Assembly: GCA_002329205.1 (NCBI GenBank)
Contig: DCTC01000001.1
Span: forward strand, 458,623-522,622
Length of the DNA: 64,000 bases
Origin: Candidatus Roizmanbacteria bacterium UBA1450
GTDB taxonomy: Bacteria > Patescibacteriota > Microgenomatia > UBA1406 > GWC2-37-13
Reading direction: 5' to 3'
Shown here one piece after another: positions 45,937 through 54,789 of this stretch. A program made the position numbers and the translations under genes. Positions within the stretch are counted from its first letter, which is position 1. Each line of letters opens with the position of its first letter. The notes under the pieces are model-generated. The model was not told where the DNA came from. It searched no databases and saw only the letters and a program-made list of their open reading frames with translations.

Positions 45937-46167
45937 TTAAAGATTAATCGTTCTTTCAATCATTTTTTCGACCTCTTTTTTCTTTTCTTGAGGAACTATA
46001 TCATTGAAATATTGAAGAACAATTTCAGAAGTTAATCCATCAATGGCTTTTTTTACAGCTGATATCTGCTGTAAAATTTCCGTACAATCTCTTTCTTCTT
46101 TAACCATTTTCTGGATTCCTTTTACTTGCCCGAGAATACGACTAACACGTCTATCTAATCCTTCCAT
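45937..46167 (-). CDS. CsoR/FrmR-family repressor with incomplete metal site
   Basis: The 76-residue all-helical protein matches the CsoR/RcnR/FrmR (DUF156) family: RRVSRILGQVKGIQKM and CTEILQQISAVKKAIDGL. In copper-sensing CsoR the ligands are Cys, His and Cys. Only the first Cys (in ERDCTEIL) is present; the His and second Cys positions fall in TSEIVLQYF and are absent. It therefore probably does not sense copper in the usual way; a single-Cys electrophile or redox sensor is possible. Its position just upstream of trxB and gdhA suggests it may control them. Confidence 0.85.
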   Translation of the reverse strand: MEGLDRRVSRILGQVKGIQKMVKEERDCTEILQQISAVKKAIDGLTSEIVLQYFNDIVPQEKKKEVEKMIERTINL

Positions 46168-46348
46168 AGTTAAAATGAATTTCTAATTACTTTTATTGTA
46201 ACAGGTATCTGCATTAAGTTTAAGATGGATTAGATTATCTCAATAAAGTATATTATTCACGTCAGAATACAAATTTAATTTTATCCCAACATAGAGCCAT
46301 GAAATAAAATTTTGCAAGAAATATATCCGTCAGTTCAAATTAAACAAG

Positions 46349-46374
46349 AAAGGTTATTCCAGAGCTTAACCTTT
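46349..46374 (-). terminator. Terminator-like hairpin at the end of rho
   Basis: AAAGGTTA (46349-46356) pairs with TAACCTTT (46367-46374), the latter covering the last codons and stop of rho. A modest T-rich tail follows on the minus strand. Confidence 0.5.
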
Positions 46375-47664
46375 ATGAAGAGATTCTAAAAACTCCTTGT
46401 TGTTTTTTGTCTTCGGCAATTTGTCTATGAGAGCCATAAGCCCTTCTTCAGAAGTTCGAAGAGACATCATTCTCCGTAGCGTTGTAATACGTTTTAATGT
46501 CTCCGGATCTAAAAGTAGTTCTTCATGACGTGTGCCTGACTTTGTTATATCTACAGCAGGATAAATTCGCTTTTCCGCAAACTTACGGTCTAGATGTATC
46601 TCTAGATTGCCGGTTCCCTTTAACTCTTCGTAAATAAGGTCATCCATGCGTGACTCTGTGCCCACTAGAGCTGTTCCTATAATGGTCAGACTGCCGCCTT
46701 CCTCACAGTTACGAGCGGCTCCTAAAAACTTCTTGGCAGGATAGAGAGCCTGAGGATCAAAGCCACCGGAAAGAGTACGTCCGGAGTTATTAATACTTAA
46801 ATTAAAAGCACGAGCAAGTCTTGTAATAGAATCTAAAAGAATTACTACATCTTCTCCCATTTCTACGAGCCTTTTTGCTCTTTCCAATGCTAGGTTAGCT
46901 ACTTTTGTTTGCTGACGTGGAGTTTCATCAAAATGGGATGCTGCAACCTCACCTTTAATTGATCTTTTGATTTCCGTCACTTCTTCAGGACGTTCACCGA
47001 TAAGGATAGCTATTAAATGCACTTTGGGATGATTGATCGTAATCGCCTTTGCGATATCACGCAAAAAAGTTGTCTTACCAGCCTTTGGTTGAGACACAAT
47101 AAGCGCTCTCTGTCCAAAACCTATAGGAGCAACCAGATCAATTATTCGAGTGGATAAAATATCCTGCTCAGTTTCTAATCTAATTTGTTCATGAGGATGC
47201 AAAGAAGTGAGTGAATCAAATTTATTCCGTTTTCTACTTTCTTCTTCTGTAATCTCACGCCCATTGACTTCTTTTATCAGAAGAAGACTATGAAAGCGTT
47301 CTCCATCTTTTGGAGGTCTCGCTAGTCCCTTGACATGATCACCTTTTCTCAGCCAAAAACGGCGAATTTGGGAAGTTGAAACATAAATATCCTCATCCGG
47401 ATTGACCGTATAATCTTTTCTTAAGAAACCATAACCGCCGTATGTGACATCTAGAATACCTTCTGCCTCATAGCTGGATTTAAGGTCTTCTTTAAGTTTA
47501 TCGCTAATTTCTTCTTTACCTGTGGATCCGGGCTCAGGAGTTGGAGAAGCTTGAGTAGATTCAATTTTTTCTATTGGTTTTTCTTCATATTTATCTAACA
47601 TAGAAGATACATCGAGAGCTTCAGAAAGCTCGTCTTGAGGGTTTGTCTTATTTGAAGATGGCAT
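46366..47664 (-). CDS. rho: Transcription termination factor Rho
   Basis: The 432-residue protein has an acidic, P/S-rich N-terminal extension, the cold-shock-like RNA-binding domain (about 70-140: GILDVTYGGYGFLRKDY, DIYVSTSQIRRFWLRKGD), the P-loop QPKAGKTTF, the Rho signature IGERPEEVTEIKRS and the Q/R-loop region LDSITRLARAFN. It is an RNA-dependent ATPase hexamer that ends transcription. TAGAAT lies 6 nt before the ATG, so a leaderless start is likely. Upstream, 47930-48018 can fold into a branched structure, but the promoter at the ATG makes a leader role uncertain. Confidence 0.97.
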   Translation of the reverse strand: MPSSNKTNPQDELSEALDVSSMLDKYEEKPIEKIESTQASPTPEPGSTGKEEISDKLKEDLKSSYEAEGILDVTYGGYGFLRKDYTVNPDEDIYVSTSQIRRFWLRKGDHVKGLARPPKDGERFHSLLLIKEVNGREITEEESRKRNKFDSLTSLHPHEQIRLETEQDILSTRIIDLVAPIGFGQRALIVSQPKAGKTTFLRDIAKAITINHPKVHLIAILIGERPEEVTEIKRSIKGEVAASHFDETPRQQTKVANLALERAKRLVEMGEDVVILLDSITRLARAFNLSINNSGRTLSGGFDPQALYPAKKFLGAARNCEEGGSLTIIGTALVGTESRMDDLIYEELKGTGNLEIHLDRKFAEKRIYPAVDITKSGTRHEELLLDPETLKRITTLRRMMSLRTSEEGLMALIDKLPKTKNNKEFLESLHKG

Positions 47665-47676
47665 AGATTAATTCTA
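47665..47676 (-). promoter_or_regulatory. -10 box of a putative leaderless promoter for rho
   Basis: TAGAAT on the minus strand (47676-47671) ends 6 nt before the ATG. Confidence 0.5.
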
Positions 47677-47929
47677 ATTAGTAATTAGTAAAGAATTAAT
47701 GATCAATAGCTGAAGAAATCTCAGAAAGATATGATGATTGATATTATATCTAAATTATTCTAAATTGCAAAATATATTAATGTACGCTACCGTACAATGT
47801 TTTCCTAATAATTACGAACTGCTTCTAAAAGAGGATTATCCAAATTGGAAGTATGGGATCTAAACCTCTTATGTAGTTTTTCTTAATTAAATAATCCTCC
47901 GTATGAAACTCTGGGATGAATCTTTTTTT

Positions 47930-48018
47930 CTAGTTTAACGGGTTGGTGAGCTCCGATAACCAAGGTTATCCAAGACGTCACTTGTTAGTCGGCGATCCTC
48001 ATCACCGATTTACCCTAG
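47930..48018. other. Candidate structured element, branched hairpins
   Basis: Outer arms CTA...GGGT...GGTGA (47930-47949) pair with TCACC...ACCCTAG (48002-48018). Inside are GATAAC/GTTATC (47955-47960, 47965-47970) and CAAG/CTTG (47971-47974, 47981-47984). It lies between divergent rho and the gene at 48184. The strand used, if any, is unknown, and no known riboswitch family was matched. Confidence 0.4.
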
Positions 48019-48170
48019 AAAATTGCTTGTTCAAAAAAGATTTCAATTTGATATTTCATTTGGAGGATTACGCTTACTATACAAAATCGAGATACTATTT
48101 GTCAAGAGTGATAATACCTTCTTACAGTTTCATCATACTGTGTATTGTCCGGGAGATGCCATTTATCTGT

Positions 48171-48183
48171 TATACTCAGGTGT
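48171..48183 (+). promoter_or_regulatory. -10 box of a putative leaderless promoter
   Basis: TATACT at 48171-48176 ends 7 nt before the ATG at 48184. Confidence 0.55.
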
Positions 48184-48696
48184 ATGAAAAAAGGCCCATT
48201 CTTACTGCTAAGCATACTTGTAATTACACTCATCTTCATATTAGGTTTTCAATATGGCAAGCGCGTTGATACTGCTGAAGAAGCTATGAAAATCGTACTG
48301 AGTATCATGCCGACACCTACTGTCCATACTGCTTCGGAGAAAACTCCAATTTCTTTCAGTGTATTTGAGAGCAAGACGTGTGCCTTATCCTTTGTCTATC
48401 CGGCTGCACTGATACCCGTCCGGGAAAGCAGTATGTCAGCAAAATTTGAAGATGAGAATGGTGATACAGCCATTTTTTTTAATTGCGATCCCTCTCTTAA
48501 ACTGGAAGATATTACAAATGAAACCGCAACTTCAACCCTGCGTTTGAATAACATGAATGTAACCGCCTATAAAGATAGACAAAACAAAACCCTTACTCTC
48601 GATTATCCTCATCCAAATAAAAAAGGTACTATTAGAGTTACCTTTCTTGAAAGGTATCGACCTCTTATAGAAAAAACATTAGAGTTTCATAAATAA
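48184..48696 (+). CDS. Small membrane-anchored extracellular protein of unknown function
   Basis: Starting at 48184 (MKKGPFLLLS) gives 170 residues; this start is chosen because it begins with the membrane helix and has a -10 box 7 nt upstream. The frame is open to 48145. A span at about 4-21 is followed by a short TPT stretch and a compact domain of about 115 residues with Cys at two positions (SKTCALSFVYP, FFNCDPS) that could form a disulfide. The pattern resembles small anchored domains common in Patescibacteria, but no family is recognised. fmt follows 4 nt after the stop. Confidence 0.75.
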   Translation: MKKGPFLLLSILVITLIFILGFQYGKRVDTAEEAMKIVLSIMPTPTVHTASEKTPISFSVFESKTCALSFVYPAALIPVRESSMSAKFEDENGDTAIFFNCDPSLKLEDITNETATSTLRLNNMNVTAYKDRQNKTLTLDYPHPNKKGTIRVTFLERYRPLIEKTLEFHK

Positions 48697-48700
48697 AGCT

Positions 48701-49666
48701 ATGAATATTGCCTATTTCGGCTCACCAGAGATTTCTGCAGACCTTCTAAGACTTTTACTCCCGATCGGAGATCATAAAATAGCATTGATAGTTACTCAAC
48801 CTGATAAAGCAGTCGGGAAAAGGCTAACAGTAACATCAACACCAGTTAAACAACTCGCAATTGCGCATAATATTGAAATTTTTGATAAACCACTTACCAA
48901 AACAAATGAACAGATATTAATACATGCCATAAAAGCAAAAGATATTCACCTGGCTATATTGTTTGCCTACGGAGAAATTTTAAGTCAAAAACTACTAGAC
49001 TGTATGCGATACGGAATTTGGAATGTACATCCTTCTCTCCTCCCAAAATACCGTGGCCCTTCCCCGACAGCATTTCCTCTAATTATGGGCGATAGGGCTA
49101 CAGGAACCACTTTAATGCAAATGAATGAATTTTTAGATAAAGGAGATATTATTTATCAGAATGAAATACCAATTTATTCTAAGGACAATCGTTCAACAAT
49201 AGAACAAAAGGTCATACCCATTGCTGGTCAACAAGTAATAAGAGCTTTGGAAAAGGTAAATGAACACAGACTTGAAACTAAGCAGCAGGATGAATCATCT
49301 GCCACTTATACACGGCTTTTGAAAAAAAATGACGGATTTATTTCTTTAGAACTCCTTGTTAAAGCGTTAAAAGGCGAATCTATCACGTTCGAACAGTTAC
49401 CTGCTATCATCCAAAGATATTATCAAAAAAACAATCTAACAACATCCACTTTCTATCGGGCTGACATAACTGTATACAACTTATATCGTGGTCTTTTCCC
49501 ATGGCCGGGTGTATGGACCGAAATTAAGGTTACTACATCTTCCAAGAGAGTTAAATTAATTGAGATGAAGTTAGATAATGGTCAACTGCAGTTAGAAAAA
49601 GTCCAACTTGAAGGAAAACGACCTGTGGACTTTCCCACTTTCAATAGAGCTTATAATTTGATATAA
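48701..49666 (+). CDS. fmt: Methionyl-tRNA formyltransferase
   Basis: The 321-residue protein has the formyltransferase fold: IAYFGSPEIS at the start, VTQPDKAVGKRL, the substrate-binding WNVHPSLLPKYRGPSP and the conserved GTTLMQM and DKGDIIYQ segments. The C-terminal OB-like domain (about 210-321, with FPWPGVWTEI) binds the tRNA. It formylates initiator Met-tRNA using 10-formyl-tetrahydrofolate. Its start is 4 nt after the preceding stop with no Shine-Dalgarno visible, suggesting translational coupling. Formylation matters for initiation, which is notable in a genome with many leaderless starts. Confidence 0.96.
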   Translation: MNIAYFGSPEISADLLRLLLPIGDHKIALIVTQPDKAVGKRLTVTSTPVKQLAIAHNIEIFDKPLTKTNEQILIHAIKAKDIHLAILFAYGEILSQKLLDCMRYGIWNVHPSLLPKYRGPSPTAFPLIMGDRATGTTLMQMNEFLDKGDIIYQNEIPIYSKDNRSTIEQKVIPIAGQQVIRALEKVNEHRLETKQQDESSATYTRLLKKNDGFISLELLVKALKGESITFEQLPAIIQRYYQKNNLTTSTFYRADITVYNLYRGLFPWPGVWTEIKVTTSSKRVKLIEMKLDNGQLQLEKVQLEGKRPVDFPTFNRAYNLI

Positions 49667-50492
49667 GCGTTTTTATTTAAAGCCCTACAAAGTCCCATAT
49701 AATACATATATCTTATAGCAAAACTCAATTTGATAAGCCTATATTAATATTTAGTTATCTATCACAATTATGGCTCTAATAAGCGTTGGATTAATACATA
49801 AAGCCTCTTATTAGGAAATATAGCCAACTCATCTTATATAGTAACCCCTTCTTCAAGAGATGAATACTTTTGAATTTCAATTCGTGGACAATTTTGATTA
49901 CATAATTTGCGGGATAAAGACAGTAATCTATCCTTTTTCTCTTTACTGAATTAGACTTCTCAAATTTGTTCAGCTTTCAGAATAATCTAAAATTGGACAG
50001 TATTCATATAGCAATCCTACGTTTGTCTTGCTAAATTCACCTCGCTGACTAATTTTTCATAATATGAAAATATAAATATCTCTCTGTAGTGAGCCCAAAA
50101 CAAGAAAAATGGCCTAATTTGCCCTTTCTCTCGTGAAAGTGGACATATGTTACCTTATTTGAGATTGAGAACGGAGAATGTGCAAACTAATAAAATAAAA
50201 AAAAACGAAATATACACTACCCCGTCTCCGTGGTTGAGAATAATGGCTGCAATTTCAATTGACGATAACAAAACTATAATTGATGTTCGTAAAGAAAGCC
50301 TTCTTCAATGGAGGGTGGCCAAAGATCAATTTTGACGTCGCTTTTTATTTATCATGCTCTGTGTTAGCCAAATACAATACTCCCCTACAGTATATAGACA
50401 GTGGTCATACTCTTCTCTCACAAAATAATTCCCGCAAAGAACTGTTATGGTTATACACAAGTTATCCACAAGGACAACTTGTTATTCACAAA
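49667..50492. other. Long AT-rich intergenic region
   Basis: About 825 bp between fmt and a convergent gene. Short open frames exist (for example 50147-50335) but show no start signal, composition or similarity I could support. No terminator with a clear stem follows fmt. It may hold decayed sequence. Confidence 0.4.
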
Positions 50493-51257
50493 CTACTGAT
50501 ATGTGTTAATTTGAAAGTTTCCTGGAGTTACTTCGCTTATACCGAATATTGGAACCTGAAGATCAAAATTTCGAAGAGTTTCAAGCATATGTCTATCTGT
50601 CATTTCTGACAATACCTCATAAAGATACTCTGCATCCAGTCCCTCATAGAGTTCTACTACCCCCTTACGGAGAAGTTTTTCCACCCATAATTTATGTCTT
50701 TCATCAACAAATGATTTATGAAGTACATAAAGATGCCCTTCAGAGACTCCTTCCCGTTTTTTTACTTTGTATGTAGAAGAAAGGCCTTCTGACGACGTAA
50801 AGAATATCGCAGCTGAAGCTTTTTGTGAAGATGTTGATAAGCCTGCAACAGTCCTTCCGCTAAATTTTTCAAAATGCTCACTTAATTTCTCTCTGCTTTC
50901 TCTACTCAACTCAAAATTTTCATAATTTTTAAATATATAATAATAGTAGTTACTAATACCATATATATCAAATTGTGCTTGGCTAAATGTTAAATTTTTA
51001 TCACCATCAATCAATTCCACGAGAGAACTAAGTGCAGCATCATAATCTACTGAAAATCCATAATAATCCGCAGAAGCATACAAAATCGCAAGATCACCCA
51101 AATCTCCCCCTGGTAATGATACCGCCGGATAAGCTGACTCTGGATAATTTGATGTCGACATACACCTACTTCTGAGTCTCATATCCATATCAACTGTATA
51201 AGTGTTCCCTTTCACAATTGATAGTACTTCCTCTTCGGATAGATAGTGGTCATTCAT
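50493..51257 (-). CDS. Cytosolic protein of unknown function
   Basis: The 254-residue acidic protein has no signal peptide or membrane span. It is rich in Tyr (for example ISNYYYYIFKNYENF) and Ser, with mostly helical segments. I recognise no family. TATAAT lies 7 nt before the ATG, supporting this start and real expression. It stands alone, facing fmt across a long gap. Confidence 0.65.
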   Translation of the reverse strand: MNDHYLSEEEVLSIVKGNTYTVDMDMRLRSRCMSTSNYPESAYPAVSLPGGDLGDLAILYASADYYGFSVDYDAALSSLVELIDGDKNLTFSQAQFDIYGISNYYYYIFKNYENFELSRESREKLSEHFEKFSGRTVAGLSTSSQKASAAIFFTSSEGLSSTYKVKKREGVSEGHLYVLHKSFVDERHKLWVEKLLRKGVVELYEGLDAEYLYEVLSEMTDRHMLETLRNFDLQVPIFGISEVTPGNFQINTYQ

Positions 51258-51270
51258 AAATTGAATTATA
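51258..51270 (-). promoter_or_regulatory. -10 box of a putative leaderless promoter
   Basis: A perfect TATAAT on the minus strand (51270-51265) ends 7 nt before the ATG at 51257. Confidence 0.6.
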
Positions 51271-51558
51271 GTATATTCGTTAAAAAGTCATATAGAGATA
51301 CTGTAAAAGTCAAGCAAATGTTCACATTATAGGAGGAAATAGTTTAAATTTTTTTCGGAACAATAAAAGACTTTTGGATTATTAAGAAAACAATAAAATT
51401 GTATAAATATAATGATCATTTTATCTATTACAAGACTTATTACCATCTAATCAGAACACTGATTAAAATACACATTTGATGACTTTTGATATATTGTGAT
51501 ATTATCTTGAATTGCGTTCACACCTGTTGTTCCATCTTCCCCTAGGCTATTTCTGTGA

Positions 51559-51571
51559 TAGAATGGTTACT
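51559..51571 (+). promoter_or_regulatory. -10 box of a putative leaderless promoter for dut
   Basis: TAGAAT at 51559-51564 ends 7 nt before the ATG at 51572. Confidence 0.5.
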
Positions 51572-52003
51572 ATGAATATCAGGATAAAAAGGATCGATTC
51601 TTCACTGCCACTCCCTGAATATCAAACTTCAGGATCGGTAGCTTTTGATCTTTATGCTAGGACAAAAACAATTATACAACCCTGGAACCCGACAATTATC
51701 CCTGCCAATATTATTGTGGAAGTACCGGAAGGATATTTCCTTATGCTCGCAAGTAGAAGTTCTACACCAATCAAAAAAAAGCTGATGGTGGCAAACAGTA
51801 TTGGCGTAATAGATCAAGATTACCATGGAGACAAAGATGAAATCGGCATACAGGTGTTAAATTTTTCCAACGATGAGGTTGTTGTTGAAAAAGGTGAACG
51901 AATTGCACAAGCGCTACTGGTAAAGATTGCAAAAGTTGAAACCTTTGAAGAAGTCGAAAGTATCAAAGAGACATCACGCGGAGGTTTCGGCAGTACGGGA
52001 TAA
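51572..52003 (+). CDS. dut: dUTP diphosphatase (dUTPase)
   Basis: From the ATG at 51572 (MNIRIKRIDSS) the protein has 143 residues, the usual trimeric dUTPase length; the longer frame from 51512 adds an unlikely N-terminus. All five family motifs can be seen: SGSVAFDLYA, ASRSSTP, NSIGVIDQDYHGD, GERIAQALL and RGGFGSTG at the C-terminus. It hydrolyses dUTP to dUMP, preventing uracil incorporation and supplying the substrate of thymidylate synthase, whose gene follows after 68 nt. dCTP deaminase is related but lacks this motif set. Confidence 0.93.
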   Translation: MNIRIKRIDSSLPLPEYQTSGSVAFDLYARTKTIIQPWNPTIIPANIIVEVPEGYFLMLASRSSTPIKKKLMVANSIGVIDQDYHGDKDEIGIQVLNFSNDEVVVEKGERIAQALLVKIAKVETFEEVESIKETSRGGFGSTG

Positions 52004-52071
52004 AGATAGAGTCTAATTATATCAAAAAAGGTCTTTTCATATCATCATTTGCAAATTGAACTCGCAGCATT

Positions 52072-52983
52072 ATGCAGACATCCGAACAGCAATATCTTGA
52101 TCTTCTTCAAGAAATCCTTGATAACGGTATATATAAAGATGATCGTACGGGAACCGGAACATACAGTCTTTTCGGAAGACAGATTCGTTTTGACCTGTCA
52201 GAAGGTTTTCCATTGCTCACGACAAAGAAAGTTTTCCTCAAAGGAATAATCCATGAACTTCTCTGGTTTTTAAACGGTGAATCGAATATTAAATATCTCG
52301 TAGATAATAATGTTCACATCTGGGACGATTGGCCTTATCGTTTTTACCAAGAAAAGCTTAGAAAAGATGGCAAAACACCTCTTTCTCAACCGGAATTTAT
52401 TCAAAAAATCAAAGAATCTGATGAATTTGCAAAACAATGGGGCGAACTCGGACCTGTTTATGGGGTCCAATGGAGACACTGGAAAACTCCTGATGGGAAA
52501 GAAATTGACCAGATAGCAAACCTTATACAGAATATAACATCTAATCCCAATTCACGACGGCTTATTGTGAGCGCATGGAATGTGGCAGATATTGAAGATA
52601 TGGCAAAAGCAGGTTTACCTCCGTGTCATACCATATTTCAGTTTTATGTGGTAAACAACAAACTTTCATGTCAGCTATATCAGAGAAGTGCCGACGTCTT
52701 TCTTGGAGTTCCTTTCAACATTGCATCATATTCTCTTCTGCTTATGATGATTGCACAGGTCACCGGTCTGAAACCCGGAGAGTTTGTCCATACTTTTGGG
52801 GATGTCCATATCTATAAAAATCACATTGACCAAGTAAAAGAACAGCTCTCACGAGATATAAGGCCTTTTCCACAAATGAGCATCAACCCAAATGTAACCT
52901 CAATTTTTGAATTTACTTTCGAAGATTTTACGCTCAATAACTACAATCCGCACCCTCCTATCAAAGCTCCGGTTGCCGTTTAA
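52072..52983 (+). CDS. thyA: Thymidylate synthase
   Basis: The 303-residue protein matches ThyA throughout: DDRTGTGTYSLFGRQIRFDL, FLKGIIHELLWFLNGE, the active-site Cys in LPPCHTIFQFYV, QLYQRSADVFLGVPFNIASY and the C-terminal YNPHPPIKAPVAV. It methylates dUMP to dTMP using methylene-tetrahydrofolate. Together with dut it forms a two-step route from dUTP to dTMP. No dihydrofolate reductase gene, the usual partner, is in the window. The start is supported by similarity; no clear promoter or ribosome binding site precedes it. Confidence 0.97.
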   Translation: MQTSEQQYLDLLQEILDNGIYKDDRTGTGTYSLFGRQIRFDLSEGFPLLTTKKVFLKGIIHELLWFLNGESNIKYLVDNNVHIWDDWPYRFYQEKLRKDGKTPLSQPEFIQKIKESDEFAKQWGELGPVYGVQWRHWKTPDGKEIDQIANLIQNITSNPNSRRLIVSAWNVADIEDMAKAGLPPCHTIFQFYVVNNKLSCQLYQRSADVFLGVPFNIASYSLLLMMIAQVTGLKPGEFVHTFGDVHIYKNHIDQVKEQLSRDIRPFPQMSINPNVTSIFEFTFEDFTLNNYNPHPPIKAPVAV

Positions 52984-53235
52984 GCTCAAGAAATAAACCA
53001 TATCTAAATATAGACAATTGTATTATTATGTATAGATCTGTATCATATTTTTGATCAACTTATTCACTCAATAACTACCCTCCATCATACAGTCCCGCTT
53101 ATATTTTAAGTTGATTGATTCAATCAGGTTTCGATATATTATTTTACTGTCATCACGCTATTTCATATCTTTTCATAAAGAATGAATTAAGTATCATCAA
53201 AGTGCAATATGGACTCCATTTTTTTAGCTGTAATA
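52984..53235. other. Intergenic region after thyA
   Basis: AT-rich, no gene. A 6-bp inverted repeat TGATTG-N3-CAATCA lies at about 53112-53126. No terminator stem was seen after thyA. Confidence 0.35.
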
Positions 53236-53333
53236 TTGACATGTAGAGTGTCACAAAGATATGTCATAATTATTGACAATATGTCAGAATCCGATCCAGA
53301 TGCTCTCTTCGGTATTTCTGCTACAATTAGTTT
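53236..53333 (+). promoter_or_regulatory. Putative operator array and promoter of the glycosyltransferase gene
   Basis: Five TGACA/TGTCA half-sites (53237, 53249, 53262, 53274, 53282) are spaced 8-13 bp apart upstream of TACAAT (53322-53327), which ends 6 nt before the ATG at 53334. They could be a repressor or activator array. Confidence 0.4.
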
Positions 53334-54539
53334 ATGAAAACAATCGCCGTATTCGATCCTACTGCACAAGATGTTCATAGTCGTGTACGAGGAATTGGCA
53401 GATATTTTCAGACGCTAAAGGAATCTTTTACAAACACCCCGAATACGATCCATGACGGAGATACGACTCCATCTCCTTCTATCTACAAAGAAAACTCAGC
53501 TGATCCGGCTGGAGACCTTTATTTCAATTATCTTTCTGATTTGAAATCATTACGGCCGGAAATGATTTTTTTAAATCCATTTTTTAATCCTGTTCAGAAG
53601 CCACTGATTTCCGGTAAAAAAACACATAAGCAAATCGCAGTCATACATGACCTTATTCCACTTAAGTACAGAAAAATGTACCCTACGGGATGGCGAGGCT
53701 GGTGGTATAACTTCCTCAATAAAAGAGCAATTAAACACTATGACCTTATCATTACCGACTCAGAAGTCAGTAAAAAAGATATCGTCCAACTGTACAAGGT
53801 ACCTGCGGAAAAAATTCGGGTAATATACCCGACGGTACCCCGTCTTTTTTTGCCCCATTTAGATACTTCTGAGGAATCACCCGCACATCACCATCCTTTT
53901 CATAAAGAAAACGACCAAATTGTACCGGAATTCTCGAAACTTCCTCTTGAACAAATAACTAAAAACGAGGTATTAAAAAACCTGAAGGATTTTGCCATAT
54001 ATGTAGGCGATGCCACATGGAATAAGAATCTGCCCAATCTGGCACAAGCAATCAAAATGACCAATATTACTTGTGTTTTTGTCGGAAACGTGTTTAGTGA
54101 AACAAACGTCAAACAGCTTTCAGTTAAGCCACATCCCTGGCAGCGATCCTTGAGACAGTTTCTTCAATTAGCCCAAAATGACAACCGCTTTATTTTCCCC
54201 GGATTTATTTCTGATCTGGAACTTCTACTTTTGTACAAGCATGCTCGATTGAACATTCTGGTCTCGCATGATGAGGGGTTTGGTTATTCGTACGCTGAAG
54301 CAGGCTATATGAGCACACCCAGTGTACTAGCTGATGTCCCGATTTTTCATGAAATTGCAGGTGAAGCAGCACTTTTTGCCGATCCAAATAATCCCAAAGA
54401 TATTGCGCAAAAAATGAGTGAACTCTATTATGATAAAATCCGCTATGAAAAATTGAGTATCCAGGCTTTTGATAGATCGCAGAATTATAATCCAACGCGA
54501 TTCCGGCAGGGTTGGCTCGACGTTTTACAAGTAATCTGA
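53334..54539 (+). CDS. Glycosyltransferase, family 4 (GT-B)
   Basis: The 401-residue protein has a GT-B fold. The N-terminal half has DPTAQDVHSRVRGIGRYF and AVIHDLIPLKYRKMYP; the C-terminal half has YVGDATWNKNL, FPGFISDLELLLLYKHARL and the donor-site EGFGYSYAEA typical of family 4. No signal peptide or membrane span is present, so it acts in the cytosol or at the inner face of the membrane. It transfers a sugar from an activated donor, probably for a surface polysaccharide; donor and acceptor cannot be told. A small membrane-protein gene starts 4 nt after its stop. Confidence 0.88.
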   Translation: MKTIAVFDPTAQDVHSRVRGIGRYFQTLKESFTNTPNTIHDGDTTPSPSIYKENSADPAGDLYFNYLSDLKSLRPEMIFLNPFFNPVQKPLISGKKTHKQIAVIHDLIPLKYRKMYPTGWRGWWYNFLNKRAIKHYDLIITDSEVSKKDIVQLYKVPAEKIRVIYPTVPRLFLPHLDTSEESPAHHHPFHKENDQIVPEFSKLPLEQITKNEVLKNLKDFAIYVGDATWNKNLPNLAQAIKMTNITCVFVGNVFSETNVKQLSVKPHPWQRSLRQFLQLAQNDNRFIFPGFISDLELLLLYKHARLNILVSHDEGFGYSYAEAGYMSTPSVLADVPIFHEIAGEAALFADPNNPKDIAQKMSELYYDKIRYEKLSIQAFDRSQNYNPTRFRQGWLDVLQVI

Positions 54540-54543
54540 TGTT

Positions 54544-54753
54544 ATGGATCTCTTTTATTATATTTTTCTCTCCATTGTATATCTTCTCACTATGCACCTT
54601 GCATTGTCTACCACGCGTGAATTTCACTTTTTCGAAGCAATTTCCCTGTTTTCATTGGGAGGATTCATCGGATCTTCGCTTGATTCTTATATAACCGGTT
54701 TTGTGTTTGCCGTAGTAATGCACCTCATTTTCTGGAACAAAGGAGCTGACTAA
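54544..54753 (+). CDS. Small membrane protein of unknown function
   Basis: The 69-residue frame encodes two or three hydrophobic helices (about 3-20, 30-45, 48-64), starting 4 nt after the glycosyltransferase stop and ending 36 nt before mscS. The amino-acid pattern looks like a true membrane protein. A competing frame at 54512-54694 overlaps it but looks less natural. It may help localise the glycosyltransferase product or have no link to it; nothing in the sequence decides this. Confidence 0.55.
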   Translation: MDLFYYIFLSIVYLLTMHLALSTTREFHFFEAISLFSLGGFIGSSLDSYITGFVFAVVMHLIFWNKGAD

Positions 54754-54755
54754 TT

Positions 54756-54789
54756 TTGATTTTTCGCATCTCTTTGTTATACTGGAAAG
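54756..54789 (+). promoter_or_regulatory. Putative leaderless promoter of mscS
   Basis: TTGATT (54756-54761), a 16-nt spacer and TATACT (54778-54783) lie 6 nt before the ATG. GGAAAG directly before the ATG is too close to act as a normal ribosome binding site. Confidence 0.6.

Noticed and set aside
47940..48006. Fluoride riboswitch on the minus strand
   Set aside because: GGTGATGAGGATCGCC resembles the crcB motif start, but the downstream strand needed to pair with its loop is absent and the next gene is rho.
50147..50335. Small ORF of 62 codons after fmt
   Set aside because: No promoter box, no ribosome binding site and no recognisable protein pattern.
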